Below are positions 34,455 through 42,852 of a stretch of 64,000 nt of DNA, piece by piece (the first letter of the stretch is position 1; every line of letters starts with the position of its first letter). The position numbers were made by a program, and so were the translations under genes. Source of the stretch: Nonomuraea pusilla (lineage in GTDB: Bacteria; Actinomycetota; Actinomycetes; Streptosporangiales; Streptosporangiaceae); NCBI RefSeq assembly GCF_900109355.1, contig NZ_FOBF01000021.1:62001-126000 (forward strand), in the 5' to 3' direction. The notes under the pieces are model-generated. The model was given only the letters and a program-made list of their open reading frames with translations. It was not told the DNA's origin and made no database searches.

Positions 34455-34539
34455 GGAGGATTCGCCTAGTGGCCGAGGGCGCACGCTTGGAAAGCGTGTA
34501 TAGGGCAACCTATCGGGGGTTCAAATCCCCCATCCTCCG
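34455..34539 (+). tRNA. tRNA-Ser (anticodon GGA)
   Basis: 85 nt. Acceptor GGAGGAT pairs with ATCCTCC (34532-34538), discriminator G; D-loop region TAGTGGCCGAGGGC; anticodon loop CTTGGAAAG gives GGA; a long class II variable arm (TATAGGGCAACCTAT) as in serine tRNAs; T-arm GGGGGTTCAAATCCCCC. CCA is not encoded. Confidence 0.97.
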
Positions 34540-34560
34540 CGCCTGGTTGAGGCAGTAAGT

Positions 34561-34597
34561 GCGAAGGGGCCGACCCCATCCAAGTCGGCCCCTTCGC
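34561..34597. terminator. Perfect 14-bp hairpin after tRNA-Ser
   Basis: GCGAAGGGGCCGAC (34561-34574) pairs with GTCGGCCCCTTCGC (34584-34597) over a 9-base loop. No T tract follows on the plus strand. It sits between the tRNA and the convergent SUKH-like gene and can serve both. Confidence 0.8.
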
Positions 34598-34664
34598 CAT
34601 GTCGGGCCCCAGCCGTGCGGGAACGGCGTCGTACGAAGGGCGCCGTCCTCCGGCCGGCGGTCGA

Positions 34665-35774
34665 TCAGCCGTCGAAGACGCTCCACCTGATCCCCTGGTC
34701 GGCCAGTGGCCGTAACAGGCTGCGGTGTGTCGCGCCGAACTCGACACGGCACTCCTCGTTCTCCTCGTCGTCGTCGACGCAGGCGATGAGACCGGGCGCC
34801 ACGTAGAAGGACGTCTGGTACATCGGCCACATCCACGTCTTGAGCGGCACCCGGCGCAGCGTGCCGAGCAGCTCGGAGGCGATCGGCGTCGGCACCGGAC
34901 GGCTCCACGCGTGATAGGGCGCGTTCAGCATGGCCTCGTACAGGGAGAACTGCAGCAGGAAGCCGCTCAGGGGTTCACGTTCCACGTGGCGGAAGTCAGG
35001 CGCGTCGGACGTCCACACCGTCGGGTCGTCCTGCGAGAGGTCGAGCGACCAGGAGAAGCAGCCCTGGTTCTCGTGACCGAACTCCAGCAGGCCGTCGGCG
35101 CCGATGGTCAGATCGCCCGCGGGACGGATGAAGTTCTGGACTCCCAGGACTCCTGTCCGTCCCCGAGCGAGCCTGTAGAACGCGGCCAGGGCCTCAGGGA
35201 CGACGACCGACGGCGTGTCCGGCTCCTCGTCGGGGTCGGGCGGCGGATACCACCCCTCGATGAACAGCCGGAGCGCCGTGGCCCGGTCGTCGTCGACATG
35301 GTCGAGCCAGTCCAGGCCCGGCAGGGTCGTGGGCGTGCCCGGTGGACGGACCCGGTCGAGCACGTCACGGCTGAGCGGCGGCTCGACCCGCAGGGTGCAG
35401 TCCTCCATCGTCCACACGTCGCCCGTCCACCCGCTCTGACTGTGGTGGACCGTGCCGAGGTACAGAAACGCCTGCCCGAGCCGCACGAACAGGTGAATCG
35501 AACCGAGCTCCGCCGACGGAGCCAGGGAAGGCCAGGCCCGAGCCGACCTCAGAAACCGCTCTGCCAGCGCCCCCGGCACCGGGCCGACGAGCCGGAACTC
35601 CTCGCTGCTCCACACCCCGCTCGCCCCGACCTGGTCGACGGGATCGGCGATGACCACGCTGCCGCGGGGACCGACCGTGACAGCGGCTCCCCCGGCCGTG
35701 AACGTCTCGGCAGGCGTACCGGCCAGGGCGAGCACATCGACGCGGGCGACCACATCCATGGGCGAAAGCTGCAC
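34665..35774 (-). CDS. SMI1/KNR4 (SUKH)-like protein, function unknown
   Basis: About 369 residues. The N-terminal 190 residues are not recognised. The C-terminal part resembles SUKH domains: VVVPEALAAFYRLARGRTG, then LLEFGHENQGCFSWSLDL with the conserved 'N-x-G...W' element and DPTVWTSDAPDFRHVE. SUKH proteins often neutralise toxins, but no toxin gene is adjacent. GTG 35774 is chosen because TAGAGT (35783-35788) ends 8 bp before it, fitting a leaderless message; ATG 35759 is an alternative. It is divergent from the ECF42 regulon and next to a tRNA gene. A solitary immunity-like protein is the cautious reading. Confidence 0.6.
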   Translation of the reverse strand: MQLSPMDVVARVDVLALAGTPAETFTAGGAAVTVGPRGSVVIADPVDQVGASGVWSSEEFRLVGPVPGALAERFLRSARAWPSLAPSAELGSIHLFVRLGQAFLYLGTVHHSQSGWTGDVWTMEDCTLRVEPPLSRDVLDRVRPPGTPTTLPGLDWLDHVDDDRATALRLFIEGWYPPPDPDEEPDTPSVVVPEALAAFYRLARGRTGVLGVQNFIRPAGDLTIGADGLLEFGHENQGCFSWSLDLSQDDPTVWTSDAPDFRHVEREPLSGFLLQFSLYEAMLNAPYHAWSRPVPTPIASELLGTLRRVPLKTWMWPMYQTSFYVAPGLIACVDDDEENEECRVEFGATHRSLLRPLADQGIRWSVFDG

Positions 35775-35819
35775 GCCGGTGACTCTAGTGCCGTCGGGGG
35801 GAATTCGGTCCGCTGAGGA

Positions 35820-35846
35820 TGTCGAGAATGCTCCGCCGGCTCCGTC
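35820..35846 (+). promoter_or_regulatory. ECF42-type promoter of the PPOX gene
   Basis: TGTCGA (35820-35825), 17-bp spacer, CGTC (35843-35846). ECF42 sigma factors are reported to use TGTCGA at -35 and CGA/TC-type bases at -10. The copy ahead of the YciI gene has identical hexamer, spacing and -10. Confidence 0.8.
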
Positions 35847-35871
35847 CCAGGGACAAAGGAAGGGAACGACC

Positions 35872-36372
35872 ATGCAACCGCACGAGATCACCGAGATTCT
35901 GAGCCGGCCGACCAGCCGGGAACTGCTGGCCCGCGACGTGACCCGCCTCGCCTACATCGCGAAGGACGGCACGCCGCGCAACGTCCCGATCGCGTTCACC
36001 TGGAACGGCTCGGAGATCGTCATGTGCACGTCGAAGAACGCCCCGAAGCTCCCGGCCCTGCGCCGGAACCCGATGGTCGCCCTGACGATCGACACCGAGG
36101 TGCACCCGCCCAAGATCTTGCTCATCCGGGGCCGGGCCGAGCTGGACGCCGTGGACGGCATCCCGGACGAGTACCTCCAGATGAACGGCAGCTACCAGAT
36201 GACGCCGGAGCAGCGGGTCGAGTGGGAGGCGGAGGTGCGCTCGCTCTACCACGACGGCATGGTCCGGATCGTCGTGACCCCGACGTGGGCGAAGCTGATC
36301 GACTTCGAGACGACCCTGCCGACCGCGGTCGAGGAGCTGGTGCGGCAGCGCGAGGAACGCCGGCGCGCCTGA
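35872..36372 (+). CDS. Pyridoxamine 5'-phosphate oxidase family (PPOX) protein
   Basis: 166 residues, starting at ATG 35872 behind AGGAAGGGA. A split-barrel flavin-binding fold is suggested by RDVTRLAYIAKDGTPRNVPI, ALRRNPMVALTIDTEVHPPK and the C-terminal MVRIVVTPTWAKLIDFET. Members bind FMN, F420 or haem and act on small molecules; this one resembles the F420/FDOR group. An ECF42-type promoter directly precedes it, so it is very likely a member of the sigma regulon encoded downstream. Confidence 0.83.
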   Translation: MQPHEITEILSRPTSRELLARDVTRLAYIAKDGTPRNVPIAFTWNGSEIVMCTSKNAPKLPALRRNPMVALTIDTEVHPPKILLIRGRAELDAVDGIPDEYLQMNGSYQMTPEQRVEWEAEVRSLYHDGMVRIVVTPTWAKLIDFETTLPTAVEELVRQREERRRA

Positions 36373-36426
36373 GCGGCCCGCCTGTCGCAGGCCGCGGAGA
36401 TCCACCGCAAGAAAGTCGCGACGGGA

Positions 36427-36453
36427 TGTCGAGAACCCGCTCGCGGCTCCGTC
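36427..36453 (+). promoter_or_regulatory. ECF42-type promoter of the YciI-sigma operon
   Basis: TGTCGA (36427-36432), 17-bp spacer, CGTC (36450-36453). Beyond the hexamers the spacer also resembles the first copy (GGCTCCGTCCCAG shared). It would drive the DGPF gene and the sigma factor itself, giving positive autoregulation. Confidence 0.8.
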
Positions 36454-36506
36454 CCAGCAGTGAACACCGGCCACAATGGGCCGTACCGCACGAAGGAGAA
36501 AAGACG

Positions 36507-36914
36507 ATGGCCAAGTACCTGCTCCTCAAGCACTACCGGGGCGCGCCGGCGGCGGTCAACGACGTGCCGATGGACCAGTGGACGCCGGAGGAGCTCTCGG
36601 CCCACCTCCAGTACATGCGGGACTTCGCGGCCCGGCTCGAGAGCACCGGCGAGTTCGTCGACAGCCAGGCGCTCTCCCAGGAGGGCACGTTCGTCCGCTA
36701 CGACGGCGAGGGGCGTCCGCCGGTCACCGACGGCCCGTTCGCGGAGACCAAGGACCTGATCGCCGGCTGGATGGTGATCGACGTCGAGACCTATGAGCGG
36801 GCGCTCGAACTGGCCGCCGAGCTGTCGGCGGCTCCGGGCGCGGGCGGCGAGCCGATCCACGAGTGGCTGGAGGTGCGCCCGTTCCTGTACGCGTCCCCGA
36901 CTATCACGGAGTGA
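36507..36914 (+). CDS. YciI family protein (DGPF protein)
   Basis: 135 residues. GAAGGAG precedes ATG 36507. The hallmark is PPVTDGPFAETKDLIAGWMV, containing the DGPF motif that names these proteins, after an N-terminal KYLLLKHYRGAPA. A ferredoxin-like alpha/beta fold is expected. DGPF genes are the characteristic partners of ECF41/ECF42 sigma factors; their function is unknown. It is 6 bp ahead of the sigma gene and under the second ECF42-type promoter. Confidence 0.92.
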   Translation: MAKYLLLKHYRGAPAAVNDVPMDQWTPEELSAHLQYMRDFAARLESTGEFVDSQALSQEGTFVRYDGEGRPPVTDGPFAETKDLIAGWMVIDVETYERALELAAELSAAPGAGGEPIHEWLEVRPFLYASPTITE

Positions 36915-36920
36915 CGCACG

Positions 36921-38066
36921 GTGGACGAGTCCCTGCTGCGGACCCTCACCCCCACGGTGATCAGCGTCCTCGTCCGTCGCGGAGCCGACTTCGCGGCGGC
37001 CGAGGACGCCGTGCAGGACGCCCTGATCGAGGCCGTACGCGTGTGGCGGGACGATCCGCCGCGGGACCCCAAGGGCTGGCTGGTCACCGTGGCCTGGCGC
37101 AAGTTCCTGGACGCCGCCCGCGCCGACACCTCGCGGCGGCACCGCGAGGCGCTGGTCGAGGCCGAGCCTGAGCCTGGCCGGGGCGAGACGACGGACGACA
37201 CGCTCCAGCTGTACTTCCTGTGCGCGCACCCGTCCCTGACTCCGGCCTCGGCCGTCGCGCTGACGCTGCGCGCGGTCGGCGGCCTGACCACGCGCCAGAT
37301 CGCGCAGGCCTACCTCGTGCCGGAGGCGACGATGGCGCAGCGCATCAGCCGCGCCAAGCGGACCGTCTCGTCCGTGCGGTTCGACCAGGCGGGCGACGTC
37401 GCCACGGTCCTGCGCGTGCTCTACCTCGTCTTCAACGAGGGGTACTCCGGCGACGTCGACCTCGCCGCCGAGGCGATCCGGCTCACCCGGGAGCTCGCGG
37501 CCAGGACCAGGCACGAGGAGGTGGCGGGCCTGCTCGCGCTCATGCTGCTCCACCACGCCCGCCGCCCGGCGCGGACGGCCGCCGACGGCAGGCTGGTGCC
37601 TCTGGCCGAGCAGGACCGCGGCCTGTGGGACACCCGCCTGATCGCCGAGGGCGTCGACGTGCTGCAGGCCGCTCTCGCCCGCGACCGGCTGGGCGAGTTC
37701 CAGGCCCAGGCCGCCATCGCCGCGCTGCACGCCGACGCCCGAACGGCGGAGGAGACCGACTGGGTGCAGATCGTCGAGTGGTACGACGAGCTGGTACGCC
37801 TCACCGGCAGCCCGGTGGCCCGCCTCAACCGGGCGGTCGCGGTCGGCGAGGCGGACGGCCCGAGGGCCGGCCTGGCCGCCCTGGCGGAGCTCGACCCCGC
37901 CCTGCCCCGTCACACCGCCGCCGCGGCGTACCTGCACGAGCGTGACGGCGACCTGGTGACCGCGGCACGGCTCTACGCCGAAGCGGCCCGATCAGCGCCC
38001 AACCTCCCCGAACGCGACCATCTCACGCGACAGGCGGCCCGGCTCAACGCGAAGCTCCGCGGTTGA
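36921..38066 (+). CDS. ECF42-type RNA polymerase sigma factor with C-terminal TPR-like extension
   Basis: 381 residues, about twice the usual ECF length. Region 2: VLVRRGADFAAAEDAVQDAL and PPRDPKGWLVTVAWRKFLDA; region 4: GLTTRQIAQAYLVPEATMAQRISRAK. After residue 170 comes an all-helical TPR-like domain (VLYLVFNEGYSGDVDLAAEA, ALLALMLLHHARR, NRAVAVGEADGP), the known hallmark of the ECF42 group, which replaces an anti-sigma factor. GTG 36921 is 6 bp after the DGPF stop. The promoters upstream carry the ECF42 consensus. The signal is unknown. Confidence 0.93.
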   Translation: MDESLLRTLTPTVISVLVRRGADFAAAEDAVQDALIEAVRVWRDDPPRDPKGWLVTVAWRKFLDAARADTSRRHREALVEAEPEPGRGETTDDTLQLYFLCAHPSLTPASAVALTLRAVGGLTTRQIAQAYLVPEATMAQRISRAKRTVSSVRFDQAGDVATVLRVLYLVFNEGYSGDVDLAAEAIRLTRELAARTRHEEVAGLLALMLLHHARRPARTAADGRLVPLAEQDRGLWDTRLIAEGVDVLQAALARDRLGEFQAQAAIAALHADARTAEETDWVQIVEWYDELVRLTGSPVARLNRAVAVGEADGPRAGLAALAELDPALPRHTAAAAYLHERDGDLVTAARLYAEAARSAPNLPERDHLTRQAARLNAKLRG

Positions 38067-38078
38067 CCGTGGGCGTGG

Positions 38079-38690
38079 TCAGGGGGTGGCGCCGAGGCTC
38101 GACAGGCCGTTGACCGCGATCTCGATGCCTCGCCGTCCGGCGTTCAGGACGTCCTCGTTCGAGCCGCCCTGCTGCTGGGCGACCAGTCCTGCCACGGCCA
38201 GCGCGCCCATGTAGCTCCCGACCGCCGCCCCGGCCGACACCGGATCGAGCTCGGGGTAGACCTCGCACAGCGCCCGGGCCAGCCGGGGCTGCACCTCCAG
38301 CATGAGCGTCAGCCCGCGGGCCCGCAGCGCGGGCTCGGTGAACAGCAGCCGGGCCCGCAGCGGCGACAGCGCGAAGTCCAGTTCGTCGTCCTCGGAGATG
38401 CCGCGTACCAGCGCCTCGAACACCCGGCCCAGCAGGTCTCCCAGGGGCTCTCCCGGTATCCGTCCGGCGATCACGTCCAGCATGACCCGCTCGCGGCTCT
38501 CGGCGTGGAGGAAGAGCACGTCCTCCTTGCTCGCGAAGTACGCGAAGAAGGTCCGCGGCGCCACGTCGGCCGCCGCCGCGATCTCGGCGACGGTGGTCTG
38601 CTCGTAGCCCCGCTCGTCGAACAGCCGTACCGCGGCCTCCAGCAGGGCACGGCGGGTGCGGATCTTCTTGCGTTCGCGATGTCCTTGCAC
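38079..38690 (-). CDS. TetR family transcriptional regulator
   Basis: 203 residues from GTG 38690 (AGGTGG 4 bp upstream). Helix-turn-helix: RRALLEAAVRLFDERGYEQT, EIAAAADVAPRTFFAYFASK. The C-terminal domain is helical with an unremarkable ligand pocket. It is divergent from the P450 gene with 74 bp between starts, including a TGCA-N5-TGCA half-palindrome near 38724 that could be an operator. It converges on the ECF42 sigma gene with a 12-bp gap. Likely controls the P450. Confidence 0.88.
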   Translation of the reverse strand: MQGHRERKKIRTRRALLEAAVRLFDERGYEQTTVAEIAAAADVAPRTFFAYFASKEDVLFLHAESRERVMLDVIAGRIPGEPLGDLLGRVFEALVRGISEDDELDFALSPLRARLLFTEPALRARGLTLMLEVQPRLARALCEVYPELDPVSAGAAVGSYMGALAVAGLVAQQQGGSNEDVLNAGRRGIEIAVNGLSSLGATP

Positions 38691-38764
38691 GCCGCCACCT
38701 TACCGCACAGCCCGCGTTTATGCATACGTTGCAATTTCGCAGTCTGTGCGCTTTGCTGGCAGGC

Positions 38765-39952
38765 ATGGAAACCCTCGACACGCTGCCGGTCGAACGGGAG
38801 GACCCGTTCCAGCCGCCTGCCGTACTGAAAGAGCTCCACGGAGCGCTGCACCGGATGACCTACGCCGACGGGCGCCCCGGCTGGCTGGTCACGGGCTACG
38901 CCGAGGCCCGCGCGGTGCTCGACGACCCGCGGTTCAGCAACACCTCCCAGGGCGCCGCGCCGCCGATCAAGGAGCTGGCGCCGCCGGAGGGCCTGACGGA
39001 CCTGGTGGTCCCGCCGGGCTTCTTCCTCGCGATGGACGACCCCGAGCACTCCCGCTACCGCAGGCTGCTGACCGGGCACTTCAGCATGCGGAAGATGCGC
39101 AGCCTGGAGCCCAGGATCCAGGAGATCATCGACGGTCGGCTCGACGAGATGGCCCGCGCGGAAGCCCCCGTGGACCTGGTCCGCGCGTTCGCGCTGCCGG
39201 TGCCGTCGCTGGTGATCTGCGAGCTGCTCGGCGTGCCGTACGGCGAGCGTGCGCGCTTCCAGGAGACCACCGCGCAGGCGGTGAACCTCGACAACTCCAT
39301 CGAACAGCGGGGCGCGGCGGGCGCCGAGCTGATGGGCTACCTGTCGGAGCTGGTCGGGCGCAAGCGGGCCGAACCCGGTCAGGACCTGCTCAGCGAGCTC
39401 GTCACCGGAGGCGAGCTCGACCACGAGGAGCTCACCGGGGTGGCCACGCTGCTGCTGACCGCCGGGCACGAGACGACCGCGAACATGCTGGGCCTGGGCA
39501 CGTTCCTGCTGCTGTGCCGCCCCGAGCAGGCCGAGCTGGTACGCACCGATCCCGGCGTCGCGGGCACCGCGGTCGAGGAGCTGATGCGCTACCTCAGCAT
39601 CATCCACATCGGCCCGATCAGGGTCGCCAGGTCCGACGTGCCGCTCGCCGGGCAGACGATCAAGGCGGGGGAGACCGTGACGATCTCCCTCCCGGCCGTC
39701 AACCGCGACCCCAGCCGCTTCCCCGACCCCGACCGCTTCGACGTCACCAGGGACGCGGGGCAGCAGCTGGGCTTCAGCCACGGCATCCATCAGTGCCTGG
39801 GCCAGCAACTGGCCCGGCTGGAGATGCGGCTGGCCTTCCCCGCGCTGCTGCGCCGCTTCCCCGGGCTGCGGCTGGCCGTACCGGCCGGGGAGGTGCCGCT
39901 GCGTCCGCGGGGCACCATCTACGGCGTGGCCGCCCTGCCGGCCACCTGGTAG
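38765..39952 (+). CDS. Cytochrome P450
   Basis: 395 residues, typical of soluble class I bacterial P450s. I-helix TLLLTAGHETTANM (acid-alcohol pair near residue 235), K-helix EELMRYLS (ExxR), the ALPVPSLVICELLGVPY helix, and the haem-binding loop FSHGIHQCLGQQLARLEMRL with ligand Cys344. Note the loop begins FSHG rather than FGxG. It would need external ferredoxin and reductase; neither is adjacent. ATG 38765 has GGCAGG just upstream. Divergent from a TetR gene. The oxidised substrate is unknown. Confidence 0.93.
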   Translation: METLDTLPVEREDPFQPPAVLKELHGALHRMTYADGRPGWLVTGYAEARAVLDDPRFSNTSQGAAPPIKELAPPEGLTDLVVPPGFFLAMDDPEHSRYRRLLTGHFSMRKMRSLEPRIQEIIDGRLDEMARAEAPVDLVRAFALPVPSLVICELLGVPYGERARFQETTAQAVNLDNSIEQRGAAGAELMGYLSELVGRKRAEPGQDLLSELVTGGELDHEELTGVATLLLTAGHETTANMLGLGTFLLLCRPEQAELVRTDPGVAGTAVEELMRYLSIIHIGPIRVARSDVPLAGQTIKAGETVTISLPAVNRDPSRFPDPDRFDVTRDAGQQLGFSHGIHQCLGQQLARLEMRLAFPALLRRFPGLRLAVPAGEVPLRPRGTIYGVAALPATW

Positions 39953-39961
39953 CGGCGCCCG

Positions 39962-40825
39962 CTACGCGCGCCGATCTCCGCGATGGGCGCCGGAGGCGGT
40001 CCAGCTGCTCAGCAGCCGCAGCGCTTCGGCGGTGGCGGAGCCGGGTTCGGGGTTGTAGACGCACAGGAGCTGGTCGGGGTCGCCGGGCGGTTGGAAGGAC
40101 TCGTAGGCGAAGTGGAGGTCGCCGACGACGGGGTGGCGGTAGTGCTTGGTGCCGTGGGTGCGGCGCAGGACGCGATGGTCGTTCCACCAGGTGCTGAATT
40201 CGGGTGAACGCAGGGTCAGCTCACCCACGAGATCGGCGAGCCGCCGGTCGTGCGGGTGACGACCCGCTTCGAGGCGGAGGATGGCGACGGTCTCGGCGGC
40301 GATCCGCGCCCAGTCCCCGACACGGTCGCGGGCCCCGGGGTCCAGGAGGTAGTAGCGGGCGAGGTTGCGCTGCGGCACGGGAAGGGCGTCGAAGTCGGTG
40401 AGGACCTCGCGCGCCAGGTGGTTGGCGGCCAGCACGTCGGTGCGCCGGCCGACGACGAAGGCGGGGACGTGCTCCAGGGTCTGGAGCATGAGGTGCAGGC
40501 CGGGGCGGACCCGCTGCGGAGCGGCGGGGGCGCGGCGCGCGGAGGTGGGGCGTACCAGCAGGTCGGTGAGGTGCTCACGCTCAGCTGGATCAAGGTTGAG
40601 GGCACGCGCGACGGCCTCGACGACCTCCGGGGAAGGGGTTCCGACGCGGCCCTGTTCGAGGCGGGTGTAGTACTCGGTGCTCACGCCGGCGAGGCGGGCG
40701 ACCTCCTCGCGGCGGAGCCCCGGCACCCGCCGGGCGCGGCCGTCCTCCGGCAGCCCCGCCAGGTCGGGAGTGATCCGGGCGCGGCGGGAGCGCAGGAAGC
40801 CGGCGAGCTCGCTGCTGCGGTCCAT
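39962..40825 (-). CDS. XRE family regulator with MmyB-like ligand domain
   Basis: 287 residues. N-terminal helix-turn-helix GLRREEVARLAGVSTEYYTRL near residues 35-55, then the MmyB-like domain: PAFVVGRRTDVLAANHLARE, LARYYLLDPGARDRVGDWAR, STWWNDHRVLRRTHGTKHYR and DQLLCVYNPEPGSATAEALR. Members of this group bind a hydrophobic ligand such as a fatty acid and regulate neighbouring genes. ATG 40825 is preferred; ATG 40843 is six codons upstream. It is divergent from a zinc alcohol dehydrogenase, its probable target. Confidence 0.9.
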   Translation of the reverse strand: MDRSSELAGFLRSRRARITPDLAGLPEDGRARRVPGLRREEVARLAGVSTEYYTRLEQGRVGTPSPEVVEAVARALNLDPAEREHLTDLLVRPTSARRAPAAPQRVRPGLHLMLQTLEHVPAFVVGRRTDVLAANHLAREVLTDFDALPVPQRNLARYYLLDPGARDRVGDWARIAAETVAILRLEAGRHPHDRRLADLVGELTLRSPEFSTWWNDHRVLRRTHGTKHYRHPVVGDLHFAYESFQPPGDPDQLLCVYNPEPGSATAEALRLLSSWTASGAHRGDRRA

Positions 40826-41017
40826 GCCACCAGTGTGGTCCATCCGCCGGCGGCGGGCCTGCGTCCGGGTGGCCCTGTCAGTACCTGCCTCGACGGTGCC
40901 TGCCCGTGCAGGGCCTGCTCACAGCGGTCGTGGACGGCACGGAGGTGGTGTGCTGGACATGGGGCCGGCGAGACCGGTTCCTCCCTCACCCACAGACTCC
41001 TCAGGAAGAGGTCCGTC

Positions 41018-42061
41018 ATGTCCGCGAGAGCTTCCGCCGAACCGCCGACCTTCCGATCCGCCCAGGTCGCCGAGGCCGGCGGCCCGTTCAGGCTGGTCGA
41101 ACGCGAGCTGCCCGAGCCCCGCCGTGGGCAGGTCCGCGTGACGGTCGAGGCCTGCGGCGTCTGCCGGTCCGACGCGGCGTTCGTCGACGCCGCCTTCCCC
41201 GACGTGCGGTTCCCGCTGGTGCCGGGGCACGAGATCGCCGGACGCGTCGACGCGGTCGGCGACGGCGTCGAGGGCTGGGAGGTGGGCGAGCGGGTGGCCG
41301 TCGGCTGGTTCGGCGGCAACTGCGGAACCTGCCTGGCCTGCCGTGAAGGCGACCTCATCCACTGCGCGCACCTCCAGGTTCCCGGCTGGGCCTACCCGGG
41401 CGGCTACGCCGAGTCCGTGGTCGTCCCCGCGTCCGCGCCCGCCCGCATCCCCGACGAGCTCACCGCGGTCGAGGCCGCGCCCATGGGCTGCGCCGGCGTG
41501 TCCACGTTCAACGCGTTGCGGCGCAGCGCGGCCAGGCCGGGCGACCTGGTCGCCGTGCTCGGCCTGGGTGGGCTCGGCCACCTGGGCGTGCAGTTCGCCT
41601 CCAGGCTCGGGTTCGAGACCGTGGCCGTCGCGCGGGGCGCCGGCAAGGCCGACGCGGCGAGGACGTTCGGCGCCCACCACTACATCGACGCCGACGCCGG
41701 TGACGTCGCCGGTCGGCTGCGGGCCCTGGGCGGCGCGAAGGTCGTGCTCGCCACCGCAGCCAGCTCCGACGCCATGAGCGCCGCCGTCGACGGGCTGCGT
41801 CCCAACGGCACGCTCGTCGTGCTCGGCGCCACGCCGGAACCCATCCGGGTCAGCCCTTTCCAGCTCATCGCGACCAGCAGGTCCGTCCACGGCCACCCGT
41901 CCGGCACCGCGCGCGACGTCGAGGAGACCCTGCGCTTCGCGGCCCTGACCGGTGTACGGCCCATGACGGAGACCCGCCCCCTGGACGAGGTCGGCCTGGC
42001 CTACGACCGCATGCTGTCCGGCGACGCCCGCTACCGCATGGTCCTCACGACCGGCAGGTGA
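41018..42061 (+). CDS. Zinc-dependent alcohol dehydrogenase
   Basis: 347 residues; AGGAAGAGG precedes ATG 41018. Medium-chain dehydrogenase landmarks: catalytic zinc ligands in ACGVCRSDAAF and VPGHEIAGRVDAVGDGV with the later GCAGVST; the structural zinc site GNCGTCLACREGDLIHC (four cysteines); and the NAD(P) motif VLGLGGLGHLGVQFA. Such enzymes interconvert alcohols and aldehydes. The downstream gene is convergent, so it is monocistronic. Its likely regulator is the divergent XRE/MmyB protein. Confidence 0.93.
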   Translation: MSARASAEPPTFRSAQVAEAGGPFRLVERELPEPRRGQVRVTVEACGVCRSDAAFVDAAFPDVRFPLVPGHEIAGRVDAVGDGVEGWEVGERVAVGWFGGNCGTCLACREGDLIHCAHLQVPGWAYPGGYAESVVVPASAPARIPDELTAVEAAPMGCAGVSTFNALRRSAARPGDLVAVLGLGGLGHLGVQFASRLGFETVAVARGAGKADAARTFGAHHYIDADAGDVAGRLRALGGAKVVLATAASSDAMSAAVDGLRPNGTLVVLGATPEPIRVSPFQLIATSRSVHGHPSGTARDVEETLRFAALTGVRPMTETRPLDEVGLAYDRMLSGDARYRMVLTTGR

Positions 42062-42081
42062 GTCCGCGCGCCGAGGGGGCG

Positions 42082-42723
42082 TCAGGCGGCGACGAGGGCC
42101 CTGGAGCGGTCGGTGGCCATGTGGACGGCGAAGACGCCGAGCACGGTGCCCATGGCGTACCGCTGGACGCGCAGCCACGTCGGGCGGCGGGCCAGGAACG
42201 CGGCGAGGCCGCCCGCCGAGACCGCGATGACGCCGTTGACCAGGGTGCCGATGGCGATCTGCACCGAGCCGAGCGCGAGACTCTGCAGCAGGACGTGCCC
42301 GAGCGCGGGGTCCACGAACTGCGGCAGCAGCGACAGGTACAGGATCGCGATCTTGGGGTTGAGCAGGCAGGTCAGCAGCCCCATGCTGAAGAGCTTGCCC
42401 GGACGCTCGACGGGCAGCTCGCGGGGCTGGAAGGCGGAGGTGCCGCCCGGCCGGACGGCGCTCCACGCGAGCCAGAGCAGGTACGCGGCGCCTCCGAGCT
42501 TGAGCGCGGTGTAGGCGGCGGGCACGTACGCGAAGACGGCGGTGAGCCCGAGGCAGGTGGCGGTCAGGTAGACCGTGAAGCCGAGCGCGACGCCGGTCAG
42601 GGAGATCAGGCCGGCTCTGCGGCCCTGGGTGATGGAGCGTGAGACCAGGTAGATCATGTTCGGCCCGGGGGTCAGGACCATCCCCAGGGACACCAGCGCG
42701 ATGCCGATCAGACCACCTGTCAT
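42082..42723 (-). CDS. LysE family translocator
   Basis: 213 residues. LysE/RhtB topology: GIALVSLGMVLTPGPNMIYL opens the first helix with the conserved TPGPN, then SITQGRRAGLISLTGVALG, and a second conserved region LFSMGLLTCLLNPKIAILYL. Five to six hydrophobic segments. The family exports basic amino acids, homoserine or related small molecules. Substrate unknown. Starts at ATG 42723 and converges on the alcohol dehydrogenase. Confidence 0.92.
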   Translation of the reverse strand: MTGGLIGIALVSLGMVLTPGPNMIYLVSRSITQGRRAGLISLTGVALGFTVYLTATCLGLTAVFAYVPAAYTALKLGGAAYLLWLAWSAVRPGGTSAFQPRELPVERPGKLFSMGLLTCLLNPKIAILYLSLLPQFVDPALGHVLLQSLALGSVQIAIGTLVNGVIAVSAGGLAAFLARRPTWLRVQRYAMGTVLGVFAVHMATDRSRALVAA

Positions 42724-42852
42724 GGCGGCAGGGTATCCGGCATATCCATAAAAATCACCATGGTGTCACCGGGGAGGGGCACCCTGCCCGCGTGTCCCGG
42801 CCGCCCATCGGGGAAGCTCTTCTCCCGGCAGCACCGAGAAGGGACGTCAACG

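Noticed and set aside
34455..34597. tRNA-Ser as an integration site of a genomic island
   Set aside because: No integrase, no direct repeat of the tRNA 3' end within the window, and the neighbouring ECF and SUKH genes look ordinary in composition.
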